From positions 682,001 to 746,000 of the forward strand of contig JADANN010000164.1 in assembly GCA_018806985.1 (NCBI GenBank): a stretch of 64,000 nt of DNA, read 5' to 3'. This document shows positions 46,001 to 61,425 of the stretch, in pieces. The notes under the pieces are model-generated. The model was given only the letters and a program-made list of their open reading frames with translations, searched no databases and was not told the origin of the DNA. How positions within the stretch are numbered: the stretch's first letter is position 1; every line of letters starts with the position of its first letter. The translations under genes were made by a program, and so were the position numbers. The stretch comes from Angiostrongylus vasorum. Its lineage: Eukaryota > Nematoda > Chromadorea > Rhabditida > Metastrongylidae.

Positions 46001-49000
46001 GGTCTATAAAACTTTGCTTTATCTAGCGTGTGCTCATCGGGACTTTTGTCCACTAACCACCACGTTTGCAATGCCCCTCGATAACTAAATTCTGAGGAAA
46101 ATTCTTCAATAACGAAGGCTATGCTGAAAATGATTTCGAAAGTTTTTGTCGCTTTCCAGCTTTCAGAACTTTACGTTATCGCAACAAATAAACTTGATTT
46201 TTAAAAAGAGTGCAGGTTATAGTTGTTCTTATTATCGATTAATGAAGTTATGCTTGACCCTAGTCACAGGGATTCGAATTTCTCGATCCAATACCGGAAT
46301 TGTTTTTGTATCGTACTTATTCAAGTTCTTTATGAATTATATATATTCTCCCATGTTTCTGAAACACTTCCTTCCCTTGCGGGTGATGAAAAAAATAGAC
46401 TCATCTGCTATTCACTGCGATGCCATCGGCTTTAGGGTTGTCGTTTTCACAATTTATATTGGATTTGCTTAGACATTTTTAAATAGCTTCGGTTTTTTAT
46501 ATATGCAGGTATGATAGGGTTGGGAAGCTCTAATGTATGATAGCGCACTCTATGTTCCTGCGTCGGCATATCGTGGTATCCTTCACATTAGGAACATTCT
46601 TCTCTAGAAGATGTGTCAATGCTATCCTAGCAACAATCTCATCGTTTGGCGAACTAATTCATTCGGAAAGCAGACTTTTGTGAACTTTGATTCGTGCATA
46701 ATATCTTTTCCCCTTCCGTAACATCTGTAGTGATGAAGCTAGCAATCGAGTACAGAAGATTTGGCAAAAACTGCAACAAAGAAACTACCAAGAATGAAAC
46801 ACATTGGAACCAATTCATTTTGTCCAATCTCCACCTATGCATTGAGAGAAATGCATATCGTCGCTAATATTTTAGGTTTGCTTAGTATTCCGTTCTTGCA
46901 TTTCTCTTCCTTTTTTACTTCCGTTTTTATCGCTTTTTGTTCTAGATTCTTGATATAAACAGCGTTCGGAAACAACTGGGCATCATGGTTCGGCAGCCAG
47001 GATTTGAAGTGGCTCTCATGGGATATTGCGAGATTCTTGCAGCAGCTGCAACCCAGTCCGGGAAATGTGATGAGGTAAACATAATTTCTTTGAATTTTTT
47101 TCGTCCTCAATCACCATTTGTCGAAGTTTGGATTTCTTTTTAAGTTTCCGATTATTTTTCCAACGAACTTACCTATTTACTCAGTAACTGGGATAAAAAA
47201 TTTCTGCCGTGCCATATTATTCATTTAAATTTCTGCCGTGCCATATCATTCATTTCAGAGTTAAGCATTTCAGAGTGTTTCTGTGGAGTATGTGCAAGAG
47301 TTATGGGAAATCACACAACTTCGAAAGGATAGTTCGGATGGCGAAGACGCACGACGACGGGCTTGGACTGCACTTGGTTAGAATGGTTGTGTTTTGTTTT
47401 TGACATACATTATCAAAAAAGGAAAATTTCAATTCAATTCAATCCCAATTATCACTCAAGAACAAAAAAATGGACGAAAATTTTCGCCTACGCCGTGATC
47501 ATGTTGATGGACAATAAACCAATGGCTGACAACAGTTTTCATTCGTTTCTATCGCTTTGCGGATTTGTTGTGGTATTCTCTCGCTATATGCCTTAGATGA
47601 GCCTCACATTTTTTCTTCCGAGATATTCCTACAGACATCCGACCATCTGGATCAGTGGTCTTCTTGCTCTACGTTTGTTATCCCCTGGAATCTAGCAGGC
47701 ACTGACCAGCTGTCATCGTTAAGACGCATCAAATGTCGGTTCCACCTCATTTTTGACACTTCAACTTAAGCGTCGTCAGAAGGTCAGACTTAGGCGATCC
47801 TCAAAATTCCCAACTTCGCTTCATAGCGTGTTCAATAAGGTTAAGTGATCATTCTTCTTGTTTACATAGTCTTTAGATATTTAAAGCATCTGTTTAATCA
47901 ACCAGACATTTAAGAGTCCTAGAATCGAAAAGATGGTCATGGAGCCTCTTCATGCATTCTCAACTCACTTATGGGTTTCTCCAGGCAGTCGTTGACTTTT
48001 TGTTCAGCTGTGGAATTAAGCCATTCGTCGCATTGACTTCCCTCTTCAATACATATAAATGTGGCGTCCAAAAATATTTGTTTCGTTGAGGTTAGAGGAT
48101 TTTTGGAAACAAATTCGGTTTCGACGAATATCGTTAAGTTCCATAAACTTTCAATGAGGTGATATCGTTTTGTCGAGCCTCTTTATGGCGATAATAATGT
48201 CGTTCTAGAGGGGTGGAATTGGTTTTGAAATATCTGTATAGCTCACCAAAGGTTTTTGTGTAACAGGCAGCGATGGGTTTCTTGTACAGGGCTATCATAA
48301 CCGTTTATGTTCATTTGAGTCAAAGTGCTCTTTAAAAAAATCAGTGAGAGTTAGACAATGGGGTCTGCTGTACTTTCGCAGTATTTCGACGAGTTTCATC
48401 ATTGTTTGGGTATAACCCATTGGGTTGAACCTTTTTCTTCAATACATTCTCGCGAAGTTGTACTGCATCTAGTGTTCTGTCGATCCGTTTGAGGATGATC
48501 GTAATGAAAAACTAAAAAGACACTATATGTTAAGCGAAAGATCTTCATATTGTGCAGGTTTTGTGAACTGAGAGTTAACGTTAACAGTTGATGGGAACGT
48601 TAAATATAAATTCTCATATTTCGATGTTAAGAGAGAATTGGTACATCAAGTGCAAGAAGATATGAGAGTAGTCGCCGAAAAGAGACGTTGCAACCTAAGG
48701 GATTAGGACGCGTGTTTAACAACAAGCAGTGACGAACACTTTAGCTGTTGCTTGAGGATTTTGTCTTTTCTACGAATGTCGTAGTCTTGAAGATATCTGT
48801 ACCAAGGCGTTTCAACGTGCATTAGAGGAGAGAGGTGGGGTGGGGATCGAACTGGCTCCTTTGCTCTCCTGATCGGCGGCATCGCTAGCCACTAAGCTCT
48901 CCACGCCCTATGAATAGCAGTGTACATGAGTCACCACGAATAACTGTCTTGTTGAACTCTAGTATTTCAACCGTAACCGTCCAATTCCGATGGCTAATTG

Positions 49001-52000
49001 TTCAAAAGAATCGATATTCAAAGTCGAAACGAAGACAACAGTGACGCACGCTCCCACTATTGCTTATGCCGAAGAACGACAGCATAAGCTGTGGTCAAAT
49101 AGAGGAAGTGTTTACCGGCCTAATGAGTCCAGTTGTGTCATGTTTAATTTTGTCCACTTGAATCACCAAGTGGTCGGTATGATTTCCTCACCATTTTCAG
49201 ATGCTTTATTTTGTTCTCTCAGAACTTTTTTACCACAATTTTTTATGACTAATTGATGCCTTATCGAAATGGGAACAGTATGGAGGGCGTCGAACCACAA
49301 AAAGCCACTCTGTACGCTTGATAATTTGCAAAACCTTTTTGGGAAAAGTTAATTCACCGTAAGTTTACCTATTAACTGACTGTTATTTTTTAACCACTAC
49401 GATGAAACAGAGATCGTATGGAATGTACGGGATCTCCTCCATAGTTCTCAAACCTCGCAAGTTTACCGCCTCATCGTGGCTGGAACATATACTTGGATGT
49501 TGGACTTCGATTTACATCGGGGGTCTTCATCCCTTGGCAGAATCTCCCAAACTGAGGGAGTCCGGCGTTCCCACCAGGAAGTTCAGCTAAGATTAAACCA
49601 ATACCAGGACCCACCACCCTCCTGGTATCAAACTAGTCGCATGGTGGCAAATCTCTCTCTGTTCTACAAAGGCGGCCACTGCCTGTGGTGGTGACGGTAT
49701 GGGCAAACCTTGGCTAGGCTGACCTCGGGACTCCAGGGATCCACAATCGCTAAACCAGGAAAACTCCGAAAAAGTAGAATTTTTTGCCGGGGCCCACACA
49801 ACCAGTGAAGAAGGGCCATTCAAGTATCCAAGTAAGTATGGTTCTCCAAACGACTGCAAGCCACTCAGTTCGATGTTGGAAAAATTTGGATGGTGAAAAC
49901 GCATTACGATATCACTGCTTCCTAAATGGCTGGTAATGTGGGTTGAATTCACCGCATATCGTTTTGATTGATGAAAAAGTCAGCGTCAATAGCGAAGTGT
50001 ACCAAGGCGAAACTGTCAAGAAAGAAGTTCTTTCTTAGTAACAGAAGAACCGTTGTATGATCTCTATACTACGATGGGCTTCTGTCCACACAGCAAAAAA
50101 CAGTGGTCGTATATATGGAGGCCAATTTCCCTTGAGGCTTTACGAAGTACAAGTTGTCTTTTAACAATCCAGAAGTAAATCGGCTAAATCTAGCGTTTGG
50201 AGATACACGGAATAAAAAAAATTGATTGGAGCCATGAGCGCCATGAGATCACCCAAGTGTGGTGGGAGATTGATAGCGGCTACCTGCGACACACCATAGA
50301 ATCCGCGATGTTCCAAAATGTTGGATGATGGCAAATCTAAGAAATGCCATTTCAACCAGTTTGATTTTTTTTACTGATTCGAAACATTAAGAAATCTCAC
50401 AAGTAGCTCCTTGGAGACGACTCCTGAGCACCTCGTGTGCACTTTCCATTCACTTAATTGTGGGGTTTTTAACCAAATTAACACGCAGGACAAACACCAC
50501 TTATGTCAGTTGATGAGCACACCGGTACATGAACTGTATGCAAGCCTGATATATTCTATTTGCAGACAATGCATAAAGAAATCAGGTACAATAGTGATAA
50601 GTAATTTATCCTTTGAATGTACCTGTGTCAGAGGAAGTATAAGGTGGCTTTGGCTTCAAGTTTCACGCCCAGTCCGTTATTTTTGTGGGTGAGCAACGTA
50701 ACCTCGTGGGTAATCTGTTAGTGATATCGTAGTCATCGATATAAAGGAAATAAGATAAAGCGTTTGACATCTTTTCAGGCAAAATCTTCAATTCCTTTTT
50801 TTCATACTGAAAGTTTTTCATTCTAGACGTATTTGGAATTAGAGAACGAAGCTAAGGCTGCAACTTTTTGGCGTCTGTCAATCCCTATGTTATTCGGCAT
50901 GCATATTAGGCCTGTATAATAAATTGCGTTGGCAATGACACAAGTTTATCGAGCCAGTGTTTCTATGACTACCGAAAAGTCTGGTACCGGTTTGCAAACC
51001 CTGGCTAGATGCAAGATTTGCTGAACCCGTGGTGCTAGATCGAACCAGCAGCGAATCCTATCTGTGTTACAGTGCACTTCGAACTAATGCACTACACGCG
51101 CCCTAGTCAAGATGATCCCTAAAGAAACTTCCTGTATTTTCTTTATTTTCCTTCTGTATTAACATATGACATATTTTCTTTTCTTTATTATTACTAAGTA
51201 GGAGTTTCTGCGCATAGTTTATCTTCTCCGGCTGTTCCTTGTTTTCTTTTTGATTTTTGGTAAAACTATTAGCTTTTTAATTTTTCTGGATTTTTAACAC
51301 AAAGTGTTTAAAAGTTGTGAAGAAAGTGTGGGAGATGCAAATGTATAGAAAAGGCAATTTGTTGCCGCAATACTTTTTTCGTGCATTGATTTTCTGATTG
51401 ATATATAGGTTTTCATAAATGTTCCATGGACTATGTGGTAGTGAATTTTCTCATTTCAGGATCTTTTGACTTCGACTTATTGAAAAGCGCAATCCCTATA
51501 TCCGGACGTAACCTTGTTGGTCAATTTTTGGGATTGCGTCAGACTGAAAGGAAAGGTATTTAGTTGACGTAGTAATATTTTTTTTTCAATGATGTTTGCT
51601 GCAATATTCCAAGGGTAACGCACTGTGTTGTTGGAGAAATTTTTGCTTTTCTTAGCCATCTCAGACCTGAAAGCTGCAGTGATCTGATATTTTTTTTCCT
51701 TTTAAATTTCTCACCATTCTCATTTCTTTTTCAAACTAACTTCGGAATTCGATCGGCAGGATCGGCAGTGTTATCTGCCTTTCATATGTTTTGTCAACTA
51801 CGCGAAACATTCGGTAACGTCGAAAAGAAAGCCATCCCATATACATCCATGGTGTTTCAGACTGGGGGAATGGAGTTCTTCTACGTTAAAACTCTATTTG
51901 ACAGCTAAAAAGGCGTAGATATAATTGGAAACTTGGGAGATCCATCTTCAAATGTCGTGTACAACATCGCACTCGTTCCATGCCCTTGGTTCTCTTTTAG

Positions 52001-55000
52001 CCTTCATCGGTGGAGCTGGTTGTTTCAGTTCCTGTTCTGGTTCTCATGGGTTCTCCTGCTGCTTGAGACCTTTCCTTTTTTCCATCACATTTCAGTACCT
52101 GGGTGGAAACCTGTATGATCTTTGCACACTAAGATTACAATTAGCAAGTGTTCTTTTTAGGTTGCATATAGACTTTGTCCAGCTAACACAGAATGAAGTT
52201 CTGTACACTGTCGATTGCTTTTTTAGTCATCAATGATTTCAACACGTGGTTTTACTCATCGACCTTTCCAAGGTTCGACCTCTTAATTGCAACTCGGTCT
52301 TCTTCGGAAAGAAACGTTTCTTGTTTGTTAATGGAGGAGAGTGTGACCTGGTGGAAATGTTGTGAATAAGAAGAGATTTGTATGAATTATCTCTCTTGTT
52401 TCCATTTCATGGCGACTTCGATCGCTTTTGGACTATATTCTATCAGTATCCAACGTGCCGTGGGATGAAAAATCGTCTCATGTCGTTAAGCTATGACCAA
52501 AACGGTACTCGAACTCGAATACCTCCATAGATGATCGTTACGAAGTGGAAAAGTCGAAGTGCCGAGATTTGCACTGCATTTGAAAGCGAACCATCTACGT
52601 TTCTAAACAAATAAATAGGAATTTGACAACAAAAGGTTATTCCCACGACTTTCTGTTAACCTTTCTTTCTGTTAACCTCGGCATTGATCAAATAGTTCTC
52701 AGTATTCTTGTTGAATAATCACGAGATGTTACTTTATTCTTTATTCCGTTTATGTTTAAGTTTACTGTTTAAGTAAAAAGTTATTTTGAAAAATCTGGCA
52801 TTTTCACCGTGCGCGTTCGTACATTTTTTAATGAACAAGCTAATAGCTGAAAATACACTTCGTTTAGAGTCATCATATTAATAACATTTCTTTAGGATTC
52901 GCAATTTTTCTGCATAAGATAGTTTCCGCCGAGGTAGAGTCACTCTCTCGTTCTCTATACACTAAGTCCCATATCCATAAAACGCTACTCGCACCTCTCG
53001 TATGTAATCTTCATATTTCTCTTGGCAGAGCAAATCGAGAGGCGCCTTGGTTTTGGTTGGCAACACTACCGCTCTTTTCGGTAATCGTCAACGAATATTC
53101 CGAAAGTGAAATGAAACTACAGGCTTTCAAACTTCTCCGTCGGCTATTACGTGAAGTTCCTTTAGTTGAAAACAAGTTGGTGAATTTATTCGCGGGTTGG
53201 AGAATTTGCATTTCAACATTTCTCAATATGGAAACCGAGGGCGGCGATCTCCTAAGAACTCGAGATAAAATAATTGAGGAGTGCAATCGGTCTCTTAAAG
53301 AGAATGAACTAGCGGTTAACAACGTCATCGTTGTCATTGCTGTGTTAGCTGGAGAAATGCTGAGAGGTAGAACTGAGAAATCGGACTCTGAGAAGTCATC
53401 TTCTGCTTTTGATGCTTCAATGCGAATCTGGACAGTATCTGCCCTTGAGTTCCTCTTTCCTCTTGTGTTTGACGGTTACGAACAGAGATCGAACCCACTG
53501 CTTTTGATTCATGTGAATTCTCGTTGTGTAAATGTTCCTTTGGTGCGAGCAGCTGTATGCATGATATGTTCGTTGATTTCGAACGAGATTAAAAATTTTT
53601 ACGAGGATGTGGAATTCAATTCTATTTTGAAATGGCGCTTAGGAATTGAGGAGAAGGAGGATGAAAACTTGCATAATTTCTTGGCAGGAGAAGAATTTAA
53701 TATGGAGATATCACTGTCAAGGTCAACATTATGGCTACTAGCTGCTGCTTTAGGTATATAATTCACATCGAAAATTCCTGCCTAAATCTATGAACTGTGA
53801 ACGATAGTATTAATAAAAAGGAGAGAGAGAAACAGCATTTATATTCTCTTATGATTTGTAAACCTTCCAACGATTTACCGCCCCATCATGGCTGGGAGGT
53901 GTTCCTAGATGTCGGACTGTGATGTACAGCAGGAAGATTGATGCCCTGGCAAAGCATTCCAAGATGATAAGAAGCGGTGTTTCCATCAGAAAACCCAGCT
54001 AAGGGTAAACCAGTACCAATATCCACCACCGTCCAGGTATCAAACTAGTCGCATGGTGGCAAATCTCCCTCTGATCCACAAGGCCTGCGACTGTCTGCTG
54101 TGGTGACGACTTGAGGCAAGCCTTGGTTTGGCTAATCTCACGACTCCAGTGAACCACAATGACTAAACCAGCAAAACCCCGAAACAGTGGAAATTATGCT
54201 GGGCCCGCACGACCATTGTGGATGGGCATCCAGGTATCCAAGTCCGTATGATTTGTAGAACCTAGTAATATTACAAAGTTGCAAACGCCAGCGTTATGAA
54301 GAAAATGCAATCATACGATGTACGAATGTTCTATAGGCGTTGAGGAGCTTGTCGCAAATTCAGTGAGTTATTCCATTCTGTCTGATAATTCAGCCGAAGA
54401 GAGCATAGCGCTCTTCTGCAGTAAAAACACCATCGAGCCTGATGATATCTCGGTGAGACATATTGTTTTGGAGAATTCTTGTTGTTTGCTTGTTGATTTT
54501 ACTACTTTTTTTGTCCATTAGTAATTTTTTTTTGTTTATTTGCACATTTTTTTCCAGAAAGTTCTTTCACAGACTTCTAATGTTACGCTTGGTGTGTTCC
54601 GGAAATATGAAAGAAATTTTAAAAAGCGGCTTGAACAGTTTTCTCTCAACGGTGGGGAAGAGTCGAAGCGTATAATATATGAAGGTCTGTCTCATCTGTC
54701 TTCCATTTCGCTATTGACCAAATCTATCGACTTACCTTCTGATTACTCTCATCTTCCCGATGACAGTGTTCTGCGTGCTGTAATTGAACAGTTCTGGTGA
54801 GCAGTTTTTTTCATAGTTCGCTTAGTGCAGAGTTTAAATAGTAATTTGAAAGACTTACTTACTTGGATCCTTCCAACGGTTTACCGCCTTATCGTGGCTG
54901 GGAGGTGTTCCTGGGTGTCGGACTGCGATGTACAGCGGGGGATTCATCCCGTCAGCAGGGTGTTCTATGCTGAGAAGGAGTCCCGCGTTTCTATCAGGAA

Positions 55001-58000
55001 GTCTTACTATGAGTAAACCAATACACGATCCACCACCGTCCTGGTATCAAAGTCGCATGATGGCAAATCTTCCTGTAATCCACAAAGGCTGCTACTGCCT
55101 ATGGTGGTGAAGACGTGGACAGGCTGACTTCGAGATTCCAGAGAACCACAATGGCTTAACGAGCAAATCTCCAAAAATGGTGATTATACTGGGGCCCGCA
55201 CAACCAGTGAGGACGGGTCTTTCAAGTATCAAGTATCGACTACTTACTTGGATAACTGGATGGTCCGTCCTCAGTGGTTATGTGGGCCTCAGCATAATTT
55301 CCAATTTTTTGAAGTTTTGCTGATTTAGTCGCTGTGGTTCCCTGAACTTCCGAGGTCAGCCTAGCCCAAGTTTAGTCCAGGTCGTCACCACCACAGGTAG
55401 TCGCCGCCCTTGTGGATCAGAAGGAGATTTACCACCAAGCGACTAGTTTGATACCAGAACGATGGTGGATCCTGGTATAGGTTCTCCCTGGTACGCCGAA
55501 CTTCTTCTCAGATTGCGGAATCCCTGCCGGGAGAATGAATCCCTCCGCTTTACATCGCAGCCCGACACCTAGGAACACCTCTTAGCCACGATGAGGCGGT
55601 AAACCGTTTGGGAGAACTTGGAAGACAAGCTCAGAAAATGGCGCTGGTGATCTCACCTTGTTGATGGTAGCTGCATGTACGTTGTATTGGAGAATTAATT
55701 AAAGTTGTGAATGTGTATTTGGTTCATATTGTCATTTGTTAGGTTAGTGGACGTTACATTCTCTGCAACGCGATTATCGATCCATTGAATATTGGAAGTT
55801 GAAGACATTTGCTTGATTCCGAGGTTATCTAGAAATAGCGAGTAGTTAGGATTCATTTTACTTCACCTGTAAGGTGTTATTTATATACATAGCAAATATC
55901 AGATGATATGGACCAAAACAAATCTTTCTCAGATGAGACGTAGGTGAAATTAAGAAGGTAAGCTCCTTTTATCTGCGTTGTGGAATAGGCAAGCTATGCT
56001 ATGGACCCAATCTTATGGCTTCGTAATGAGTGTGAGCGAGTGTATGTGGGGTGTGTTCTTCACATGAATCTGGCCAAAAAAAGATTTCGATCAAATGGCC
56101 TTTGGCTACTTAGCATTTGGTCGCGGACACTAGCTTAAAAAGATCTTCTTTGGATGAACTCGACATGCTCTTCGTGGGTACTTTTCGATAAGGTTCAGAG
56201 GAAAAAGTTGTTAGAGTCTCTATCTCGAGTATCTCAGGCGACTGCACGTCTTATCTTACAACGTGCACAAGAACGTGTAGCGCATACAACGTATGTGTAA
56301 TTTTTATACATTGCTCTTTCAAATTAGAATTTTTAGAATTTTTTGATAATAGATAAAGTTAATAATAACATGGATAGGATTAGAACGTCTGGAAAATTCC
56401 AAACGAAATTTAAGTTGTTGGAACTTCCAACGGAGCAGCGACAGCAGTAAATGTAAACGGTACATTCGGGAACATCGACCTATCATGCTAGGCTAGATCC
56501 CAGTTGTTTATTTACTTTCGCGTTCGAAACATGATCATTTTCACAGAAACTAAAGGACAAATGTGCGACTGCCTCGAGATAGTGAAACTTTCATCTTGGC
56601 AAAGCAACATTACTTGTATATGATTGGCAAAAGGGTTGTAGACTCTAGTAGTTTTTATTTCATTTGATAAAATTTAACGAACAGTATGTTAACTTTTTGT
56701 TTACTGCAAATTACAATCTTTTACGGTAGGATGTTATGTGAAATGCAACCACAGTGACGCTGAGATATTTGCAAAATTCCGGACCGCAGGTGGTTACGGT
56801 AGGAAATGAACGCGTTACTACCCTTTCCAGGAGCTAACGCGTTCACCACCGCACCATGCGGGTCCTTCTTTTCACTTGTCTCTCATCTAGTTTTCTATCT
56901 ACCAGTGCCATCAGACATGTCAAAGAGCAGAGATAGGTTAATTTAAGGTTGAAAGCGGTCATTATTTTTTGTTATGACTCCTGTAAAGGTGACGTCGCAG
57001 TGCAAGTGTTCGTGGAGTCCAGTTCATCGCGCAGCCATAAGTGGTTGATCAATGCTGGACGTCTTATCCTCTTATCCTTTTGGAAGATCGGCTAGGTCGT
57101 ATCGAAATTCTCCGCGGAAGACCTGGTGATTCAAAGAAGGTTAGATACGATATCGTAACACAGATCCAAACAAGTCGTCACTAAACGCTGTTTATCGCCG
57201 AAACCGGAAAAGAAGTGCTTCTCTGTAGATCCTTGCCAACACTAGTCCGCCCACGCATGTTGATTCCTTGTTACAACTAACCATTCGAATTGTGCATTTA
57301 CGACTGAAAAAAATGAGGTAATAATTACTTCAATGGCCATTAACACTTAGGGTTCGACGTGAATTGATTTACGTGGTCAAATGGTGTCGAGTAGTGGACA
57401 CCGATATATCTTAGCTCGTAATGAATTTTATTATCTGATCAATAAACTTTTAATCGATAAGCCAACAGTAGGTTGTTGGGTTGTTGGCAAACATTTATAC
57501 GGCTGGAGTCTCGATGTCTTCGTCTTCCTCAGAGTTGATGATCCGAGTCGGTGGTCAACAGTCATTCGTCTTCTCGATGTGGTATCCGTATACGTATCAA
57601 ATCGAATGTTCCTCAATGGAGCACCGCTCGAATGAGGCTACCTCAGCCGTGGCGGTCTTTTACACAAGACTGTTGTTGCTGATATGATTGCCCGTTTTCT
57701 TCTTATTAATTTTATTATGTGAAGTGGAAAGAGGCTCGCGTTGTTTTTTTTTCTAAGAACGTTGATATTCTGGTTCTATGGAGTGTATTTCTTACGCTCT
57801 TCTTCGTTGAGAATCTATTTCGAGCACGAAAGCAATTGACCAAGAGGTTTTCTCTTTCAGCAGAACGCGTTGATGTCTCCGAATGCATCGTTCCTATTTG
57901 CTGCTCCTGTGATTGCTTAAGAAATTGCGGAAATTTTAATTTCGTTTGCACTTTTTTTCGTAGGTTTTAGTCCTGAGCACTCTAGAAATAAAATAGCCGT

Positions 58001-60946
58001 TTTGAAATACCACATTTAGTTCTACAGGGCCGTGAGGCGCATTGGTTGGAGGTGCCCTGCAACACACACATGGAGTCAATCCCTGTACCCGCGGCCCACC
58101 TGGCCTTCCATCTCTCCGGAGTCGGCAAATTGGTACCGGACCTGTCTGGGAGGATAGCAGCACTGGCTCGACACATTGGTAGGCTACCGCGAGTCATTGT
58201 AAAGGCCAGATATGCCTTCAATCACCTCCAAACGATACTTAATGAAGTCGAATGCATGGCGCATCCCTCACGGATTGATCAACGCCGAGAGCTTTATCCT
58301 TTTTTATTTTATTTAGTTTTACATTGATAGAGCAAAATCTCGCATATAAGCCTACCATGTTCTTAACACTTCCAGTATTTGTTATCGAACAGTTGTCGGT
58401 AAAATCGCCTTTTATTGAATTAAGCTTTAGACTATAGGTATCAATATAAAGATACCTCGAAATCACAGTCTTTTTGTTAACACTTGACGGTTTGCTTAGT
58501 CAAAAATAGTGGGAAAAAAAACGTAAAGTGCAACTTTTCGCATGGAAAAGAGGAAACGATTAAAGTCAAGAATCATCATAAGACCATCATAAACAATATC
58601 GCCGCTTTTGCTATGGAATGAAACGCCGGTACATTGGAATTTCCTATCAATTGAAATTCTGCAGTACTGCTCGGTTTATATGTGTCCTTTATCTGTATGT
58701 AAATTCGTAACCATAGTTTCATCTTCTTACAATGGGTTTGTCTTTAACGTAAACACAGGCAGTCGACAGGCGGTAGAATCTCGCAGAACTTATGTACAGC
58801 CACACCGGAAGACGTTATGGAAGTTGGAATTACGTCAAATGGTTGTGAAACAATGAATTACAACGGCGATGTCTTCGCTTTGCTGATGATGTCATCTTTC
58901 CATCAGTCATTAACAAAGAGGAACAATTCTTGAACCATTTAGGCAGCACTTGTTAGAGAATTGTTGTTCGCTTGAATCTCAGGATAACTGTTTTTATGAG
59001 TTCCACAGCGTAAGTGCCATTCACACTTAACAGAATGGGCTTTTCTAAGTTGTATGGAGATATTGATTGGTAAGCCTGCATCGAGGTGTCGAGAAATAGC
59101 TGAAATGAAGAGCTGATGCGTCCTAACGACAAGTGATGGATAGAAATAGTTAGTGAGTGGTTGTCACGTGAAGTTAGGCGTTGAAGAGGAAGACCACCAA
59201 TGAGATGGTTAGGGTTGGATTCTTAGAGTAAAACATGGTGATATTTATGCTCTTCCATAATGGGGAATACATTGGGCTACTGATATAGGATCCTTTGACA
59301 ATCTGTAGCACATTCACGGCGTATTCTTTCTTCCTAGAATTCGACTAAAGTCTCCTAACATGATGGTTTTTAGTTTCCCTTTGCGTGTTGCATTTCTTTC
59401 TGGTTTCTGTTGCTTAAAATCCTCCAACTCTTGGTTGAGTTGTAATAATCACTAGCGATAGTAAGTTGTTAAGGTTGAATTCAATTTTGCATCCATTTCT
59501 CGATTATTTTGTTCAGTCGTGGTTTCACATTGCTTTTCGGTATGCCCAAGCCCCTAGCCCTGTGCCATTCTATCATGAACATGAAAGCATACGTGGTTTT
59601 ACACGATTTTAGTGCAAAGTCTGCGTGCAAAAGAGCCATCCTCCATGATTTGCTGCCAGTGCTCGTCGATCATGTGCGGAGTGACGGACGTCATCTTCCA
59701 CCTCTTGATTTAAAGATCGTCTTATCGGCTATAGAATACCGTAATGATCACGAAGCACGTCTTAATATGCTCCGCTTTGCCATCCAGGAAAGAGACCAAC
59801 AGGTTTGTATTTTCAGAATAAGAGCTTGCCTCTGTGTTACTTCACTTGCTTCCTCGATCTCAGACTCGCACTCTAGTGTTGGTTGTTTAGGTGATGTATG
59901 AGCTTACGGCACCTGGTTATTTGGATGGCTCAGCAAATGTGTCTCCGTATTTGCTTTCAATTTCCCAGAACTTATCGTTATTTTTGTCGTTTTTACCAAA
60001 CAGTCGGGCTGTGACGGTGTTAAAGCGCCTTTTTAAATTCGCTATTGAAGACGATGATGACGTAGGGAAACAAATACTGGTTTATATTGACGAATGTGGG
60101 CAACAACAGGTGCGTTCGTATTCCCACCTGCTTTTGAATGCGTTTTGCACTTTTATGATATAAAAATTATGTCCTTATGAGATAGGTAGAAAACTAGCTG
60201 AGGGAAGCGCACAGTAAGGGCCTCCATGGTGCAGTGTGTAATATGTGAGCCCTGGAAAGGGTAGTCGTGGTTCGATCTGGCCTAGGTCCAAGTTTTGCGA
60301 ATATCTCAGCGTCGTTGTGGTTGTAACTCACATCATATCCTGCGGTGAAAAACTGTCGTAGGTAGAAAATAAAAGGTTAACATTATGTCCTTACGACTTT
60401 TTATTAGGTTGTATTTGACGTGTTGGTCACACATGTGCCTTTATTCGAGTCGCCTACTGATCTGCTTCACAAAGCAACCAGCCTCAAGGCTATCGATAAA
60501 CGATTTAAGGGACGAGTCTCTGGATGTTTCGATTTTTGGCTAGCATGTAGTGGGCGTAGTGACTCGAAGCTATCTAGTCTGGTTGAGACGTTTGTAGAAG
60601 AAAGTGCGAATTCGTGAGCAGTGTTTTCCACTGTTTATGAGAAGTTATTACTTCTTGAAACATTTGTTTCCGTCCGTTCGAACCAGTTTCTCAGGGATAT
60701 TATGTTGTGTATATTTGGCTATTGTTCCATGTCGTTGACGTTGAAGGAAAGGCTTGATAAACTTGTCGACCTAATGAGTATTGGGAAAGTAATGCTGAGT
60801 AATCGAGACTCCGCCAGAAAAATTGTAGGTTTATAGGTTTTTTTTTGGACTGGACCTTTTTTAGAATTTAAATTTTTTTTAGAATTTGGACTTTTTTTTA
60901 GAATTTATACAACCATTACTCATGAAAATTATGTGCAGTCACTATA

Positions 60947-60993
<47 letters not shown>

Positions 60994-61374
60994 CATTACC
61001 ATTGTTACTGTATGTTATGTTTACACGTAAATGTATATGTATGTATATATGTACATATATGTATATATATATATATATATATTACTTTTACGTATACATG
61101 TATATATATATATTTATATGTGTATATGTATATATATATTGCTAATGTCTTAGTTCTTTCTTCGTAATAACTATATACGTAGTTATGTAAGGTTAATACT
61201 TCTTGGTTTTGAACATTTACATGCTTCTAATGCGTTTTTTGTTTCCCTCAGCTAGTTATATCCACATAATTTCAGGATTCGCTTTTTAAACTATTCCTCG
61301 CCTTATTATGCTCTGCACCGGCTGACATCCCATTGCACTGGCTTTCTTCTGTTAGTGAAGTTTTATATGTATAC

Positions 61375-61425
<51 letters not shown>

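Noticed and set aside
46146..46472. Open frames of 70-108 codons as a FOCAD exon
   Set aside because: Exon 44324-44359 joins 46946-47074 in phase, and similarity to focadhesin continues across that junction without this segment.
48836..48910. A functional tRNA gene on the - strand
   Set aside because: Internal promoter-like boxes are good, but the acceptor stem does not pair and no clear anticodon arm forms.
51814..51918. In-frame TAA at 51906 suggesting FOCAD is a pseudogene
   Set aside because: A donor at 51814 (GTAACG) and acceptor ending 51918 remove the stop and keep the frame.
57381..57635. An 84-codon ORF as a missing FOCAD exon
   Set aside because: The phase of exon 54558-54796 already matches exon 59517 (or an alternative acceptor at 59612), and this ORF lacks clear splice sites in that phase.
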